From: Gammaproteobacteria bacterium
GTDB taxonomy: Bacteria > Pseudomonadota > Gammaproteobacteria > Pseudomonadales > Azotimanducaceae
Length of the DNA stretch: 44,462 nt
Assembly: GCA_026707045.1 (NCBI GenBank)
Contig: JAPOXO010000113.1
Location: 1 to 44,462 of the forward strand
Reading direction: 5' to 3'
A model generated the notes under the pieces. It was not told where the DNA came from and made no database searches. It saw only the letters and a program-made list of their open reading frames with translations. Positions within the stretch are counted from its first letter, which is position 1, and each line of letters opens with the position of its first letter. Shown in pieces: positions 8,787 to 17,076 of this stretch. A program made the position numbers and the translations under genes.

Positions 8787-10652
8787 CTAGTTTCGCCCTG
8801 TGTATTCATCCACTGCTTTGGCTTTCTCTTCGTCCCACCACCAGAGATGAACGTGACTGGTAATGCGATTGAGTGGCACAGGACTTGGTTGCCCGAACTT
8901 ATTCCAATACGCAATTCCAACTTTCTCTTTCGCCATGCCTGGTATGAAGTAGAAGTTCCACAACAGTACCCGATCAAGTGCCCGTATGGCAGCTGCGTAG
9001 GTGTCAAAATCCTCTGCTGTCTTAATTTTCTCGATCAAGTGATCTAGAGCAGGGTTTTCTATATTCGCCCAGTTAGAACCGTATTCGAGATCAACCAAAG
9101 CACTGTTAAAAGCGTTGTCGATAGTGGCAGTTGGAGTATTGTCTGGCAGGAACCAAATGGCTCCCCCATCAAAGTCACCAGCACGCATCCGATACAACCA
9201 GTTCGAAATTTCAGGTGATTTGATCGACGACGTTATTCCAACCCGCTCGAGGACTTGGGTGTAATGGATGAACGACCCTCCTAAAGCGGGAGATACTGCA
9301 ACGAAGCGTATATGGAAGTGTTCACCAGTCTCTGAATGGACAAGTTTGTTCTTCTTGACTACCCATCCTGCTTCTCTGAGCAGTCCTTGAGCTCTAACGA
9401 TAGTCTCCCGACTCCAACCGTCCCCTTGATTGGGAGGAGGTTGGTATGGTTCGGTGAACACGCGTGAGGGCACCAAATGACGAACTTCTTCGAGAAGCTC
9501 CAACTCCTTTCCTTCAGGCAATCCTTGGGACGCATACATTGGAGAACCGTGAAAGTAACTGGTAGCTAGGGAATAGAAATCGTAATTTCTCTTGTTTAGC
9601 CAAACAAAGTCATTGAGCAACCACAGGGCTTCGCGGACTCTTATGTCTTGAAAGCGTGGCTGTTCCAAGTTCCAGAAAATAGGCCACCAAAGTCCTGCTG
9701 GCCGCATTTGAGGTATATAGCTCTTCTTGAATAAGCCCCTGTGAAAGGGAGTGAAGTCGTACGCAGTTTCCCATAGACGAGGAATGTTCTCGACGTGGAC
9801 ATCAACCACATTTCCCTTCAACGACTCGGTTTGAACCTGATCGTCACGGAAATAGTCAAATTTGATTTTGTCGAAGTTGAAACGACCACGATTAATTGGA
9901 AGGTCAGCACCCCAGTAGTTTTCAACCCGTTCGAAGGCGACCCATTGCCCGACATAAAAGTCTGAAATCCTATATGGACCTGATCCTAGAGGTGGAGTTA
10001 CGGTAGTCTCAGTTATGTCCTCGGATACCCAATAGTGTTTTGGGAGCACTGGCAATACGCCAATTCGCATGGGCAGGAGAGGATTTGATCGTTCACTTTC
10101 GGTAATGTGATAACGGACCTCTCGGTCATTGAGCACTTCAATGTGAGTGAAGGGTTCTATTGGATTCTGAATTGAGGGATTGGATCGGTTTTTGTAGACA
10201 TCGAAACTAAATTCAAGATCTTCAACAGTAATCGGCTTGCCGTCATGCCAACGCGGTTGGGGATGTTGCCTTAAACGAAATCCAATCCACGCTTTGTTTG
10301 CCGGAATTGCAATTCCATCAGCAATGACGCCGTATATGGTTGAAATCTCATCTGCCGCGAAGTCCACAAGTGAATCGAGAAGCAGGTTGTCCGTTGGCGA
10401 GCCAACGGACAGTCCGGCGGCGACTCGTCCCCTTGGTGGAACGGGATTGAAGCTATCCCAATTGCCCATTTGCGGAATCCGAATCGTTCCACCCTTGGGC
10501 GCGTAAGGATTTACATATTTCAGATGCTGGAAGTCGGGAGCGTAGCTTGGCTCGGCAAGGAAAGCGTATCCATGTTTGTATTCAGTGGCACAAACGAAGC
10601 AAGCAAAAAAGGCACTAATTCCTGTCGCCCAGATTGAGTTGCGACGAGTCAT
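8787..10652 (-). CDS. yejA: YejA-type periplasmic peptide-binding protein
   Basis: A 621-residue extracellular solute-binding protein (family 5), close to YejA (about 604). I chose the ATG at 10652: it gives a hydrophobic secretion signal (MTRRNSIWATGISAFFACFV, residues 1-20) and a 19-base gap after the upstream gene, whereas the earlier GTG at 10739 would add 29 unlike residues overlapping that gene. Family features are the YVNPYAPKGGTIRIPQMGNW segment, typical of YejA, GKPITVEDLEFSFDVYKN, LGSGPYRISDF and LRRAL-type helices. It delivers ligand, probably a peptide or peptide-like compound, to YejBE. No clear lipobox. No obvious Shine-Dalgarno is seen before the ATG. Confidence 0.88.
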   Translation of the reverse strand: MTRRNSIWATGISAFFACFVCATEYKHGYAFLAEPSYAPDFQHLKYVNPYAPKGGTIRIPQMGNWDSFNPVPPRGRVAAGLSVGSPTDNLLLDSLVDFAADEISTIYGVIADGIAIPANKAWIGFRLRQHPQPRWHDGKPITVEDLEFSFDVYKNRSNPSIQNPIEPFTHIEVLNDREVRYHITESERSNPLLPMRIGVLPVLPKHYWVSEDITETTVTPPLGSGPYRISDFYVGQWVAFERVENYWGADLPINRGRFNFDKIKFDYFRDDQVQTESLKGNVVDVHVENIPRLWETAYDFTPFHRGLFKKSYIPQMRPAGLWWPIFWNLEQPRFQDIRVREALWLLNDFVWLNKRNYDFYSLATSYFHGSPMYASQGLPEGKELELLEEVRHLVPSRVFTEPYQPPPNQGDGWSRETIVRAQGLLREAGWVVKKNKLVHSETGEHFHIRFVAVSPALGGSFIHYTQVLERVGITSSIKSPEISNWLYRMRAGDFDGGAIWFLPDNTPTATIDNAFNSALVDLEYGSNWANIENPALDHLIEKIKTAEDFDTYAAAIRALDRVLLWNFYFIPGMAKEKVGIAYWNKFGQPSPVPLNRITSHVHLWWWDEEKAKAVDEYTGRN

Positions 10653-10671
10653 TAGTTGAAACCGAGCGAGT

Positions 10672-11676
10672 CTAGACTCTGTAGACCTTGGCGGCTGTGC
10701 CGAAGAACATTTGGTCTTTCTCGTCCTCCGTGAAGTCACTCACGATCTTTTTGAGTCCGTTCCAAAGAACGTGATACGAAATGGAGAGTCGATCTACGGG
10801 AAAATTACTTTCGAACATACATCGATCGGGTCCGAAGCACTCAATTGTGTGGAGGTAGTAGCGACGCTGGGCTTCGGCAAACTCATCGGATGTCGGGGGC
10901 GTGGGGTTCTTGTCCCAGCCGAATCCATTGTCAGGCATTGCCATGCCACCCAGCTTTGCGTGTACGTTTGGACATTGTGCAATGTCGGCGATATCTGCTT
11001 TCCATTGTTCAAAAATCTCTTCTCGACGCCCAGCGTAAGCACCTACACCGAGAGGTGTGCCAAAGTGGTCGAGAATCATGGTCGTTTCTGGTACCGCCTT
11101 TGCAAGTTCAAAATACTCTTGGTTCTGGTGGTAGAAATGCCATGTGTCGTACGTGTAGCCAAGCTGGCCTAATCTGCGAACTCCTGCCTGGAAGTCCGAT
11201 CGTGTGTAGGGGCAGGGCTGTCTGCTTCCTCGATTCGTTAGGGTTCCGGTTGTATCGTGGGGTCCGGCATGTCGAATTCCCCTAAACAGACCGTTGCCAG
11301 CCTCTTCATGTGCGTTCAATACTTCTTCCACACTGTCGCCGAGTGTCATATTTACATGTGAAACGATGGCAGCAATAGTTGCTTTTCCTTCTTCCTTTGC
11401 ACTCTCGGCTGCCACCTCTGCAACGAATTCCGTCTCCCCGATTGGACGCATATGCTCAGGTCCCTCGGTTCGATAGTTGGACCTGCAATCGATAAACACG
11501 GTCTTCTCTATGTTGTGACCGGATTCGGTATCGTTCCACAGGTCTTCGAGTACATATCGACCCCACATGGAAACGGATTCCCACAGATGGTGATGTGGGT
11601 CGACAATCCTTCGATCTGGGTCGATGATGTCTTCTCGTACCAGATCAAGCCATTCGTTGCTACCGGGTGTTGTCAC
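10672..11676 (-). CDS. Amidohydrolase-2 family metal-dependent hydrolase (TIM barrel)
   Basis: A 334-residue protein of the amidohydrolase-2 family, which contains lactone hydrolases, decarboxylases and amide hydrolases. The N-terminal metal motif is DPHHHLW at residues 26-32. Further barrel motifs are FRGIRHAG (about 130), TMILDHFGTPLG (about 203-214), VHAKLGGMAMPD (about 242-253) and FESNFPVD (about 303-310), all expected for this family. The start is GTG with GAGG about nine bases upstream. It is the first gene of the yejABE-CoA transferase-HDAC operon. The role could be hydrolysis of an imported lactone or amide; the exact reaction cannot be read from the sequence. Confidence 0.85.
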   Translation of the reverse strand: MTTPGSNEWLDLVREDIIDPDRRIVDPHHHLWESVSMWGRYVLEDLWNDTESGHNIEKTVFIDCRSNYRTEGPEHMRPIGETEFVAEVAAESAKEEGKATIAAIVSHVNMTLGDSVEEVLNAHEEAGNGLFRGIRHAGPHDTTGTLTNRGSRQPCPYTRSDFQAGVRRLGQLGYTYDTWHFYHQNQEYFELAKAVPETTMILDHFGTPLGVGAYAGRREEIFEQWKADIADIAQCPNVHAKLGGMAMPDNGFGWDKNPTPPTSDEFAEAQRRYYLHTIECFGPDRCMFESNFPVDRLSISYHVLWNGLKKIVSDFTEDEKDQMFFGTAAKVYRV

Positions 11677-11759
11677 CTTACCAGACCTCTAAACCGAATG
11701 AAAACACAGTGTTTCTCATCTTACTAAATGCACGAGTGAACCTCTCAAGCGTATGTATT

Positions 11760-11820
11760 CAACCGAACACTAACTTGCATATATGTAGAACTTAATCTGT
11801 ATGGAGTTCGTGTTCGGTTG
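11760..11820. promoter_or_regulatory. 11-bp perfect inverted repeat, candidate operator
   Basis: CAACCGAACAC at 11760-11770 is the exact reverse complement of GTGTTCGGTTG at 11810-11820, separated by 39 bases. The nearer arm is 84 bases upstream of the amidohydrolase start. Perfect 11-base arms with this spacing could be two sites for one regulator or the stem of a long hairpin. A CATATATG palindrome lies between the arms at 11779-11786. Confidence 0.4.
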
Positions 11821-11901
11821 GTGAATCGAGCAACTAGGATGTCTGTTCTTGCGTTAGCGTGCCTCAGCGCGAGCTACACCGGCACGATCGCTTTCGGTGA
11901 G

Positions 11902-12239
11902 TTACGACTTTGCAATCTCAATTTGATCTTCTGTCAATAGCGGTCGTTGCAAGTTCCTAACTTTTAAAAGTCTCGCGGCAAGCGAACGGGTATGTTGGGA
12001 GCTGAATGTAGTGATTTGTTCGAAGAGTTGCTCGCCATCATGTTCAGCCCAAGAACTGATTACTTCAATATATTCAAGACTGCGGGGCTTCTAATGACAT
12101 TCAGCGAAGTATCTATTGACAATTAGCCGAAAAATCTTTTGTAGTTGAAAGCCTTGTGGCATACCTAATTTCTGATCTCATGGATCTCAATCAATTCCCA
12201 GCAAATCTTGTCGATTTTGCCCAATTCTTCGTCGCCTAC
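11902..12239 (-). pseudogene. Possible decayed gene remnant (unidentified)
   Basis: On the minus strand, 12090-11902 reads as 62 protein-like codons ending in TAA (containing SLEYIEVISSWAEHDGEQLF and later LAARLLKVRNLQRPLLTEDQ) but has no usable start; a stop codon bounds it upstream. Further upstream, 12239-12168 in another frame reads DEELGKIDKICWELIEIHEI and then a stop, and it is preceded in its own frame by a TGA. The amino-acid composition and charge pattern look like real protein, so the simplest reading is a frameshifted, stop-containing remnant. I do not recognise the family. Chance coding potential is the alternative. Confidence 0.3.
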
Positions 12240-12342
12240 TCAAAGACATATTGTCGAAAATGCCCTATCGAAGCCAAGGCTTGCGGTGCCTGCGATCCGC
12301 CGAGCAACATTACAATAATGGTCATCAGCTTGGAAAATGAAC

Positions 12343-12365
12343 GATAGGTTTGGTAGAGACCTATC
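12343..12365 (+). promoter_or_regulatory. Leader hairpin upstream of the PhyH operon
   Basis: GATAGGTTT (12343-12351) pairs with AGACCTATC (12357-12365) as a nine-bp stem with one G-T pair and a five-base loop. It ends 70 bases before the GTG start of the PhyH gene. A T-rich stretch follows at about 12388-12398, 23 bases away, too far for a standard intrinsic terminator. It could act in attenuation or mRNA stability. Confidence 0.3.
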
Positions 12366-12435
12366 AGTTTGAGCACGCTTCAGCTGTCTTTTTTCTTTGT
12401 GCTGGATCGTTGCCATTTTGGGGAGGGAACTCATA

Positions 12436-13638
12436 GTGAATTCCAATAGTGAACTTCAAGGCATGCAAGTATTTGGAGACACCGACGTTGGGTGGTGTCC
12501 TAATACACCAATTAATGAAACATTGGATGAAGCAGGCAATGTAATAACCGATAAGAGGAGGCAGTTCGGTGTCGCTGATCCTCGTTCGCCTTCGAAACGC
12601 TTGTTCGATGACTACGAAGTCTGCAAGTTGCGGGAAAAACTGGAAAAGTTCAATGGTTATACCGGTTTAGACATCTGTGAACCACATGAAATCGAGAAGG
12701 CAAAGACGATTTTCTTTCGAGATGGTTTTGTCGTAGTAAACAATCTGCTCGACGAGGAGACTTTAGCTCGATTTCGAGAAGGGTCTGCGCGTGTGCTCAA
12801 GCAAATCCTCGAGCCGGACGGTCATGATGGCCGCAAGTACATTACGGAAACTTCTAGGCTGCCGCATCGGTACAGCTACGGAACTACGTCGGCTTCACGC
12901 CAAATGCTCCACGAGCAGGCGTGGGCATCTATGGTCGACCTGCCGACAACGACTCCTCTACTGACAGCTTTGTTTGGCAACAAAGACTACATGGTTTCTG
13001 GTGCTGGAGGCGACCTTTGCTTACCAGGTGCTGTCGAATATCAGCACTTGCACATGGACTTGCGCGAGTATCAAAACATACCTGAGTCCCGCCGAAAGCA
13101 AGCAGAAGAACTCGGCGTGAAGTTGCAGATGCGCGAAGGGACTGAGGAGTTAGAGCTCAAGACTCAGCGAGAAATCGTCGACCACACTCCTCCGATTATC
13201 ACGATCAATTTTGTGATGTGCGACCTGACTTGGGAAAACGGGCCCATAAGACAGATTCCGGGCAGTCATAAAGCAGTTAGACATCCACCTCCACCGTCCG
13301 AAGAACCGGAGTGGATGCGCATGTGCACCTTGGTAGGTGCTAAAGCCGGTGCAGGGGTATTCCGAGACAATCGTGCATGGCACGGCGCCACCCCGAATCT
13401 AAGCAGAGAGATTCGTTCGTTGCCTAACGTCGAATATGGTGCGCCGTGGATCGCCCGTGGTGGCAAGCCAACGATGCCATATGAGATTTGGGAGACTCTC
13501 TCGGACCATGCAAAACACATATGTCGGTTCGTTAAGGCCGATCCGGGAGTTTGGCCAGCTGGTGCTGGATTCAACCATTCTCTAGCGTCAGAGCGTAAGA
13601 GAGTCAAGGAAGAAGCAATAGCAAAAGCGGCCGGCTGA
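12436..13638 (+). CDS. Phytanoyl-CoA dioxygenase (PhyH) family Fe(II)/2-oxoglutarate oxygenase
   Basis: A 400-residue protein with the PhyH double-stranded beta-helix, in a family that hydroxylates acyl-CoAs, ectoine, halogenated or secondary-metabolite substrates using Fe(II), O2 and 2-oxoglutarate. Metal ligands seen are the H-x-D pair in QHLHMDLREY (His206, Asp208) and the distal His316 in NRAWHGATPN, with Arg-rich residues after it for 2-oxoglutarate. GPIRQIPGSHK at about 269-279 is typical of the family. I chose the GTG at 12436 because GGGAGGG lies eight bases upstream; an upstream TTG lacks such a site and an ATG at 12463 is also possible. It is the first gene of a nine-gene plus-strand run. 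Substrate unknown. Confidence 0.82.
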   Translation: MNSNSELQGMQVFGDTDVGWCPNTPINETLDEAGNVITDKRRQFGVADPRSPSKRLFDDYEVCKLREKLEKFNGYTGLDICEPHEIEKAKTIFFRDGFVVVNNLLDEETLARFREGSARVLKQILEPDGHDGRKYITETSRLPHRYSYGTTSASRQMLHEQAWASMVDLPTTTPLLTALFGNKDYMVSGAGGDLCLPGAVEYQHLHMDLREYQNIPESRRKQAEELGVKLQMREGTEELELKTQREIVDHTPPIITINFVMCDLTWENGPIRQIPGSHKAVRHPPPPSEEPEWMRMCTLVGAKAGAGVFRDNRAWHGATPNLSREIRSLPNVEYGAPWIARGGKPTMPYEIWETLSDHAKHICRFVKADPGVWPAGAGFNHSLASERKRVKEEAIAKAAG

Positions 13639-13753
13639 CGAGCAAAATACCCTAATTCCCGACTCATTGTGCGGATTTATCGCTCTGCACATTACTCAAA
13701 CTGGCTTCTATGCAAAATGGCGTGCACTTTGTGATTGCCTATTGGAGGGATCT

Positions 13754-14554
13754 ATGAGCGAGCCAGCAGTTTTGTTCGATGTCTCGGACAAAGTACTGAC
13801 AATCACTCTCAACAATCCGTCGAAACTCAATCCCATTGCAGACAACATGTCGTTTCCTGCAATAGGCCGACTCGGAGATGCTGTTCGAGATCCAAATATA
13901 GGTGCAATAGTCTTGACGGGCGCGGGTCGGGCCTTTTGTGCAGGGGGCGACGTCAGCAATATGGGAGGTACCGACCCTAATGGCGAGCCGCTCACTTTTG
14001 AACAATCAGTGGATCGACAAAGAGAGCGACATCTGTTTCCTTACCTTCTTCACACCATTCCCAAAGTCACGATTGCAGCGGTAAATGGACACGCGGTTGG
14101 TGCAGGCTTAGGAATTGCCGCTTCCTGCGACTTGCGAATTTCTTCGACAAAGGGCAAGTTTGGTACAGCATTTGCTAATGTGGGGCTGGGTGGAGACTTC
14201 GGAACCACTTGGCAACTAACTCGCTTGCTTGGAGAGTCCAAAGCCAAGGAGCTCTTCTTCCTGCCTGACATTATCGATGCTCAGGAAGCGTTGCGCATTG
14301 GACTCGTAAATAGAGTGTTGCCTGACGAGTCTTTTGCTGATGGCGTACACGAAATTGCAGCTCGCATTGCTAAGGGACCGCTTGTTAGCTACCGCTGGAT
14401 GAAGCAGAACATCAATCAGTCGTCAATTTCAGACTTCATGACGATGTTGGAGAAGGAGGCGGTGACCCATCTCCGTTGTGCCCAATCCAATGATCACAAA
14501 GAGGGTGTGTCAGCTTTCATGGAGAAGCGAGCCGCTAATTTCTCCGGTACCTGA
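13754..14554 (+). CDS. Crotonase (enoyl-CoA hydratase/isomerase) family protein with non-hydratase active site
   Basis: A 266-residue crotonase-fold enzyme. The ATG at 13754 is preceded by GGAGGGA three bases upstream and starts the conserved MSEPAVLFDVSDKVLTITLN; a longer frame upstream is not family-like. The first oxyanion-hole segment GRAFCAGGDVSNM and the second, VNGHAVGAGLGIAASCDLRI, are present. The two glutamates of true enoyl-CoA hydratases are replaced (Gly in GAGLGIA; Phe in FGTAFANVG), while GLGGDFGTTWQLTRLLG places an Asp where PaaG-type isomerases have one. This fits an enoyl-CoA isomerase or related reaction better than hydration. It lies 115 bases after the PhyH gene and overlaps the MoxR gene. 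Confidence 0.83.
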   Translation: MSEPAVLFDVSDKVLTITLNNPSKLNPIADNMSFPAIGRLGDAVRDPNIGAIVLTGAGRAFCAGGDVSNMGGTDPNGEPLTFEQSVDRQRERHLFPYLLHTIPKVTIAAVNGHAVGAGLGIAASCDLRISSTKGKFGTAFANVGLGGDFGTTWQLTRLLGESKAKELFFLPDIIDAQEALRIGLVNRVLPDESFADGVHEIAARIAKGPLVSYRWMKQNINQSSISDFMTMLEKEAVTHLRCAQSNDHKEGVSAFMEKRAANFSGT

Positions 14555-15563
14555 GCAATTTCAATCTCACATTGGTAACAAACAAGAAATATCGATTCCG
14601 ACAAGCACGGACGCGAATACTTTGACCGAAATTCAAAAACTGGCCGAATCTGTTGACTCGTTGAAACAGAGTTTTGAGGATCACAGCTACATCTGCAGCA
14701 ATCAGATAGCAACAGCTGTCTATCTTGCGTACCACTTACGCAAGCCCGTGCTGATCGAAGGTCCTCCAGGAGTTGGAAAGACCGAACTTGCGAAGACAAC
14801 GGCGGATATGTTCCAACTACCATTGATCAGGTTGCAGTGCTACGAAGGATTGGACGAAGCAAAGGCGATATACGAATGGAAATACGGCAAGCAACTTCTC
14901 TATACACAAGTTCTCAAGGAGACTCTCGACGAAGTGCTTCAGGGAGCACAAGGGTTTGCGGAATCGGTCAATCGATTGCATGAATTTGGCGACATCTTTT
15001 TCTCGCAAGAATTCATGGAACCTCGACCCCTACTTAAGGCGTTGCAAGAGGAAGATGGTTGTGTCCTGTTAATCGATGAGGTAGACAAGTCAGATCACGA
15101 GTTTGAGTCGCTACTTCTTGAGATCCTGTCCGACTTTCAAGTTTCAATACCCGAAATTGGGACTGTCAAAGCTCGTCGCGAGCCGCCCATGGTGTTTCTG
15201 ACTAGTAATAACACTCGCGAGATCTCAGATGCACTGAAGCGCAGGTGCTTGCATCTCTACATTCCGTTCCCTGATATGGATCTGGAGCAACGAATCATTC
15301 ATGCCCGAGTACCAGAAATTCCGGAGTTGCTCCGCAAGCAACTGGTGGCGTTCATCCAAGAGCTTCGCGACATGGACTTGAAGAAAGTCCCTGCAATCAG
15401 CGAAACCATTGATTGGGCAAGAACACTGCTGCTGCTTCACACGGAATCGCTCGACCCCGATCTTGTTCGAGAAACGCTAAACGTGATTTTGAAATTTCAG
15501 GAAGATATTGACAACATCAACACTGATATTCCGTCCATCACTAACAAAGCGGTCAACGCTTGA
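14490..15563 (+). CDS. MoxR-family AAA+ ATPase
   Basis: A MoxR-type AAA+ ATPase of about 357 residues (usual 300-350); these work with VWA proteins as chaperones that mature enzymes or insert metals. Seen are Walker A LIEGPPGVGKTE (about residues 88-99), Walker B CVLLIDEVDKSD (about 191-202), sensor-1 FLTSNNTREISDALKRRCLH (about 236-255) with the Arg finger pair, and PALIS-type SETIDWARTLL near the C-terminus. The start is uncertain: ATG at 14490 overlaps the crotonase gene by 65 bases; GTG at 14478, GTG at 14505 and TTG at 14622 are alternatives, and family similarity begins only near residue 50. The VWA partner follows after 26 bases. Confidence 0.87.
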   Translation: MITKRVCQLSWRSEPLISPVPEQFQSHIGNKQEISIPTSTDANTLTEIQKLAESVDSLKQSFEDHSYICSNQIATAVYLAYHLRKPVLIEGPPGVGKTELAKTTADMFQLPLIRLQCYEGLDEAKAIYEWKYGKQLLYTQVLKETLDEVLQGAQGFAESVNRLHEFGDIFFSQEFMEPRPLLKALQEEDGCVLLIDEVDKSDHEFESLLLEILSDFQVSIPEIGTVKARREPPMVFLTSNNTREISDALKRRCLHLYIPFPDMDLEQRIIHARVPEIPELLRKQLVAFIQELRDMDLKKVPAISETIDWARTLLLLHTESLDPDLVRETLNVILKFQEDIDNINTDIPSITNKAVNA

Positions 15564-15589
15564 AAGAGAGTGTGTGAGAAGTAGGGAGT

Positions 15590-17068
15590 ATGGATCGCAC
15601 ACTTACTAGTTTTATAGCGGCACTTCGAACGGCGGAAGTCCGAATATCTCCCGCCGAAACATTGGATGCTTTGAGTGCTGTAGAACTTACTGGATATCAC
15701 GATCGCGAATTTCTGAAGAACACATTGGCTTTGGTTCTTCCCAAGACGATTGATGAAAAGGAAACTTTCGACAACACCTTTGAGGAATTCTTCAAGTTCA
15801 ACGACATAACTGGTCAACGGAAGACCGACTCCGAAGCGGATGAATCCGACCAGGATTCGGAAAATTCGGGAGAAGGTACAGGCCAGAGCCAAGGTTTAGG
15901 AGCAAATCGGGGAGGTCGATCTTCAAAAGCCGGAGCAGAGGAAGCAGGTGTTATCGACGACGAGGATTCCACTGAGAACCTTGGTCCAGGTCCGCTTGCT
16001 GAACCTTCCTCAGCGTTGGGTGTACTGCTGATGCAGAACGACCGAATTGAACTCAACGTTCAAGTCGCAGGCGCCGCGAAAGTGGTAAAGCTCGAAGACA
16101 TTCAAGTATTCACTCAAAAGGGACTCTACACGCGGCGGATTCTCGAAGAAATGGGGCTTGCCGAGCTACAACGAGAAATCAATTCGGCAAGGACAAGTGA
16201 AGATCTTCCGGTGAGGAGGTTGGGTCGAGAACTAAAACATCGACAGGATTGGTTGCGAGAGCAAGTAAGAGACTATGTCGAAAAGCAATTCTTGCTCTAT
16301 GCAGACGCACACGGGTTCCGCCTAAGGGAAGAACTCCTCCGCAAGGTCAAGCTCTCCAACATCGAACATCGTAACTTTAGACTGGTACAGGAAATTGTGT
16401 ATCGCATGGCGAAGAAGCTCGTCGCATTGCATTCACGCCGGAAGAAGGTGTACAAGCGAGGGGTGCTCAATGTCTCACGTACTCTACGAAAAAACATGAG
16501 CTACGACGGCAACATTTTTGACCTACATTGGAAATCCATAAAGGTTGACCGCCCGTGTGTTTACGCGATTTGCGATGTAAGTGGCTCGGTATCAAACTAT
16601 GCGAGATTCATGCTGATGTTCCTATACAGCCTCGAGGAAGTCATGCCGAAAGTGCGCTCTTTTGCATTTTCTTCAGATCTCGGAGAAGTTACAGAGCTCT
16701 TCGAACGGAACTCTCTCGAGGACGCCATTGCAAAGACATTGCGAGACTATGGAGGAGGCTCCACTGACTACGGTCAAGCGTTGATAGACTTTCGAAAGAA
16801 GTGTCTGTCAGACATTGACAATCGAACCACCGTCATCATTCTCGGAGATGCTCGAAACAACTACGGAGAAGCTCACCAACAAGTTTTGAAAGAGCTCTAC
16901 GAAGTGTCCAAAAGAGTGATTTGGCTAAATCCTGAATCGCGCAGTACATGGAACACTGGAGACGCTATCATGAGGAAGTACACGCCCTATGTGCATCAAG
17001 CAGAAGAATGTAATTCTCTCATTCACTTGGAGCGCGTCGTGGGCAACTTGCTTCGGACTGTCCAGTAG
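15590..17068 (+). CDS. VWA domain protein, CoxE-like partner of MoxR
   Basis: A 492-residue cytoplasmic protein. The N-terminal ~70 residues are helical; residues 78-130 are a Ser/Glu/Gly-rich linker (for example ENSGEGTGQSQGLGANRGGR at 91-110), and a helical middle section leads to a C-terminal von Willebrand A domain. The MIDAS metal site is complete: Asp329, Ser331 and Ser333 in DVSGSVS, Thr392 in GGGSTDYG, and Asp420 in ILGDARNN. CoxE-like VWA proteins partner with MoxR ATPases in enzyme maturation (CoxD/CoxE act on carbon monoxide dehydrogenase). The gene sits between moxR and the Opp-type importer, eight bases before the next gene. Its client is unknown. Confidence 0.87.
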   Translation: MDRTLTSFIAALRTAEVRISPAETLDALSAVELTGYHDREFLKNTLALVLPKTIDEKETFDNTFEEFFKFNDITGQRKTDSEADESDQDSENSGEGTGQSQGLGANRGGRSSKAGAEEAGVIDDEDSTENLGPGPLAEPSSALGVLLMQNDRIELNVQVAGAAKVVKLEDIQVFTQKGLYTRRILEEMGLAELQREINSARTSEDLPVRRLGRELKHRQDWLREQVRDYVEKQFLLYADAHGFRLREELLRKVKLSNIEHRNFRLVQEIVYRMAKKLVALHSRRKKVYKRGVLNVSRTLRKNMSYDGNIFDLHWKSIKVDRPCVYAICDVSGSVSNYARFMLMFLYSLEEVMPKVRSFAFSSDLGEVTELFERNSLEDAIAKTLRDYGGGSTDYGQALIDFRKKCLSDIDNRTTVIILGDARNNYGEAHQQVLKELYEVSKRVIWLNPESRSTWNTGDAIMRKYTPYVHQAEECNSLIHLERVVGNLLRTVQ

Positions 17069-17076
17069 AGGTCACT

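Larger units (their letters stand above)
11677..12435. other. Long intergenic region between divergent operons
   Basis: About 760 bases with no intact gene, separating the minus-strand amidohydrolase/yej operon from the plus-strand PhyH/Opp operon. It holds an 11-bp inverted repeat (11760-11820), a coding-like minus-strand remnant (11902-12239) and a leader hairpin (12343-12365), each listed separately. Promoters for both operons should lie here. A TTGACA box occurs at 12116 but has no good -10 box. Confidence 0.6.

Noticed and set aside
12116-12144. TTGACA box as promoter of the PhyH operon
   Set aside because: No acceptable -10 element occurs 16-18 bases downstream and the site is over 300 bases from the start codon.
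12156-12347. 63-residue plus-strand frame in the intergenic region, Cys-rich end
   Set aside because: No ribosome site, no family, and it overlaps the better-looking minus-strand remnant.
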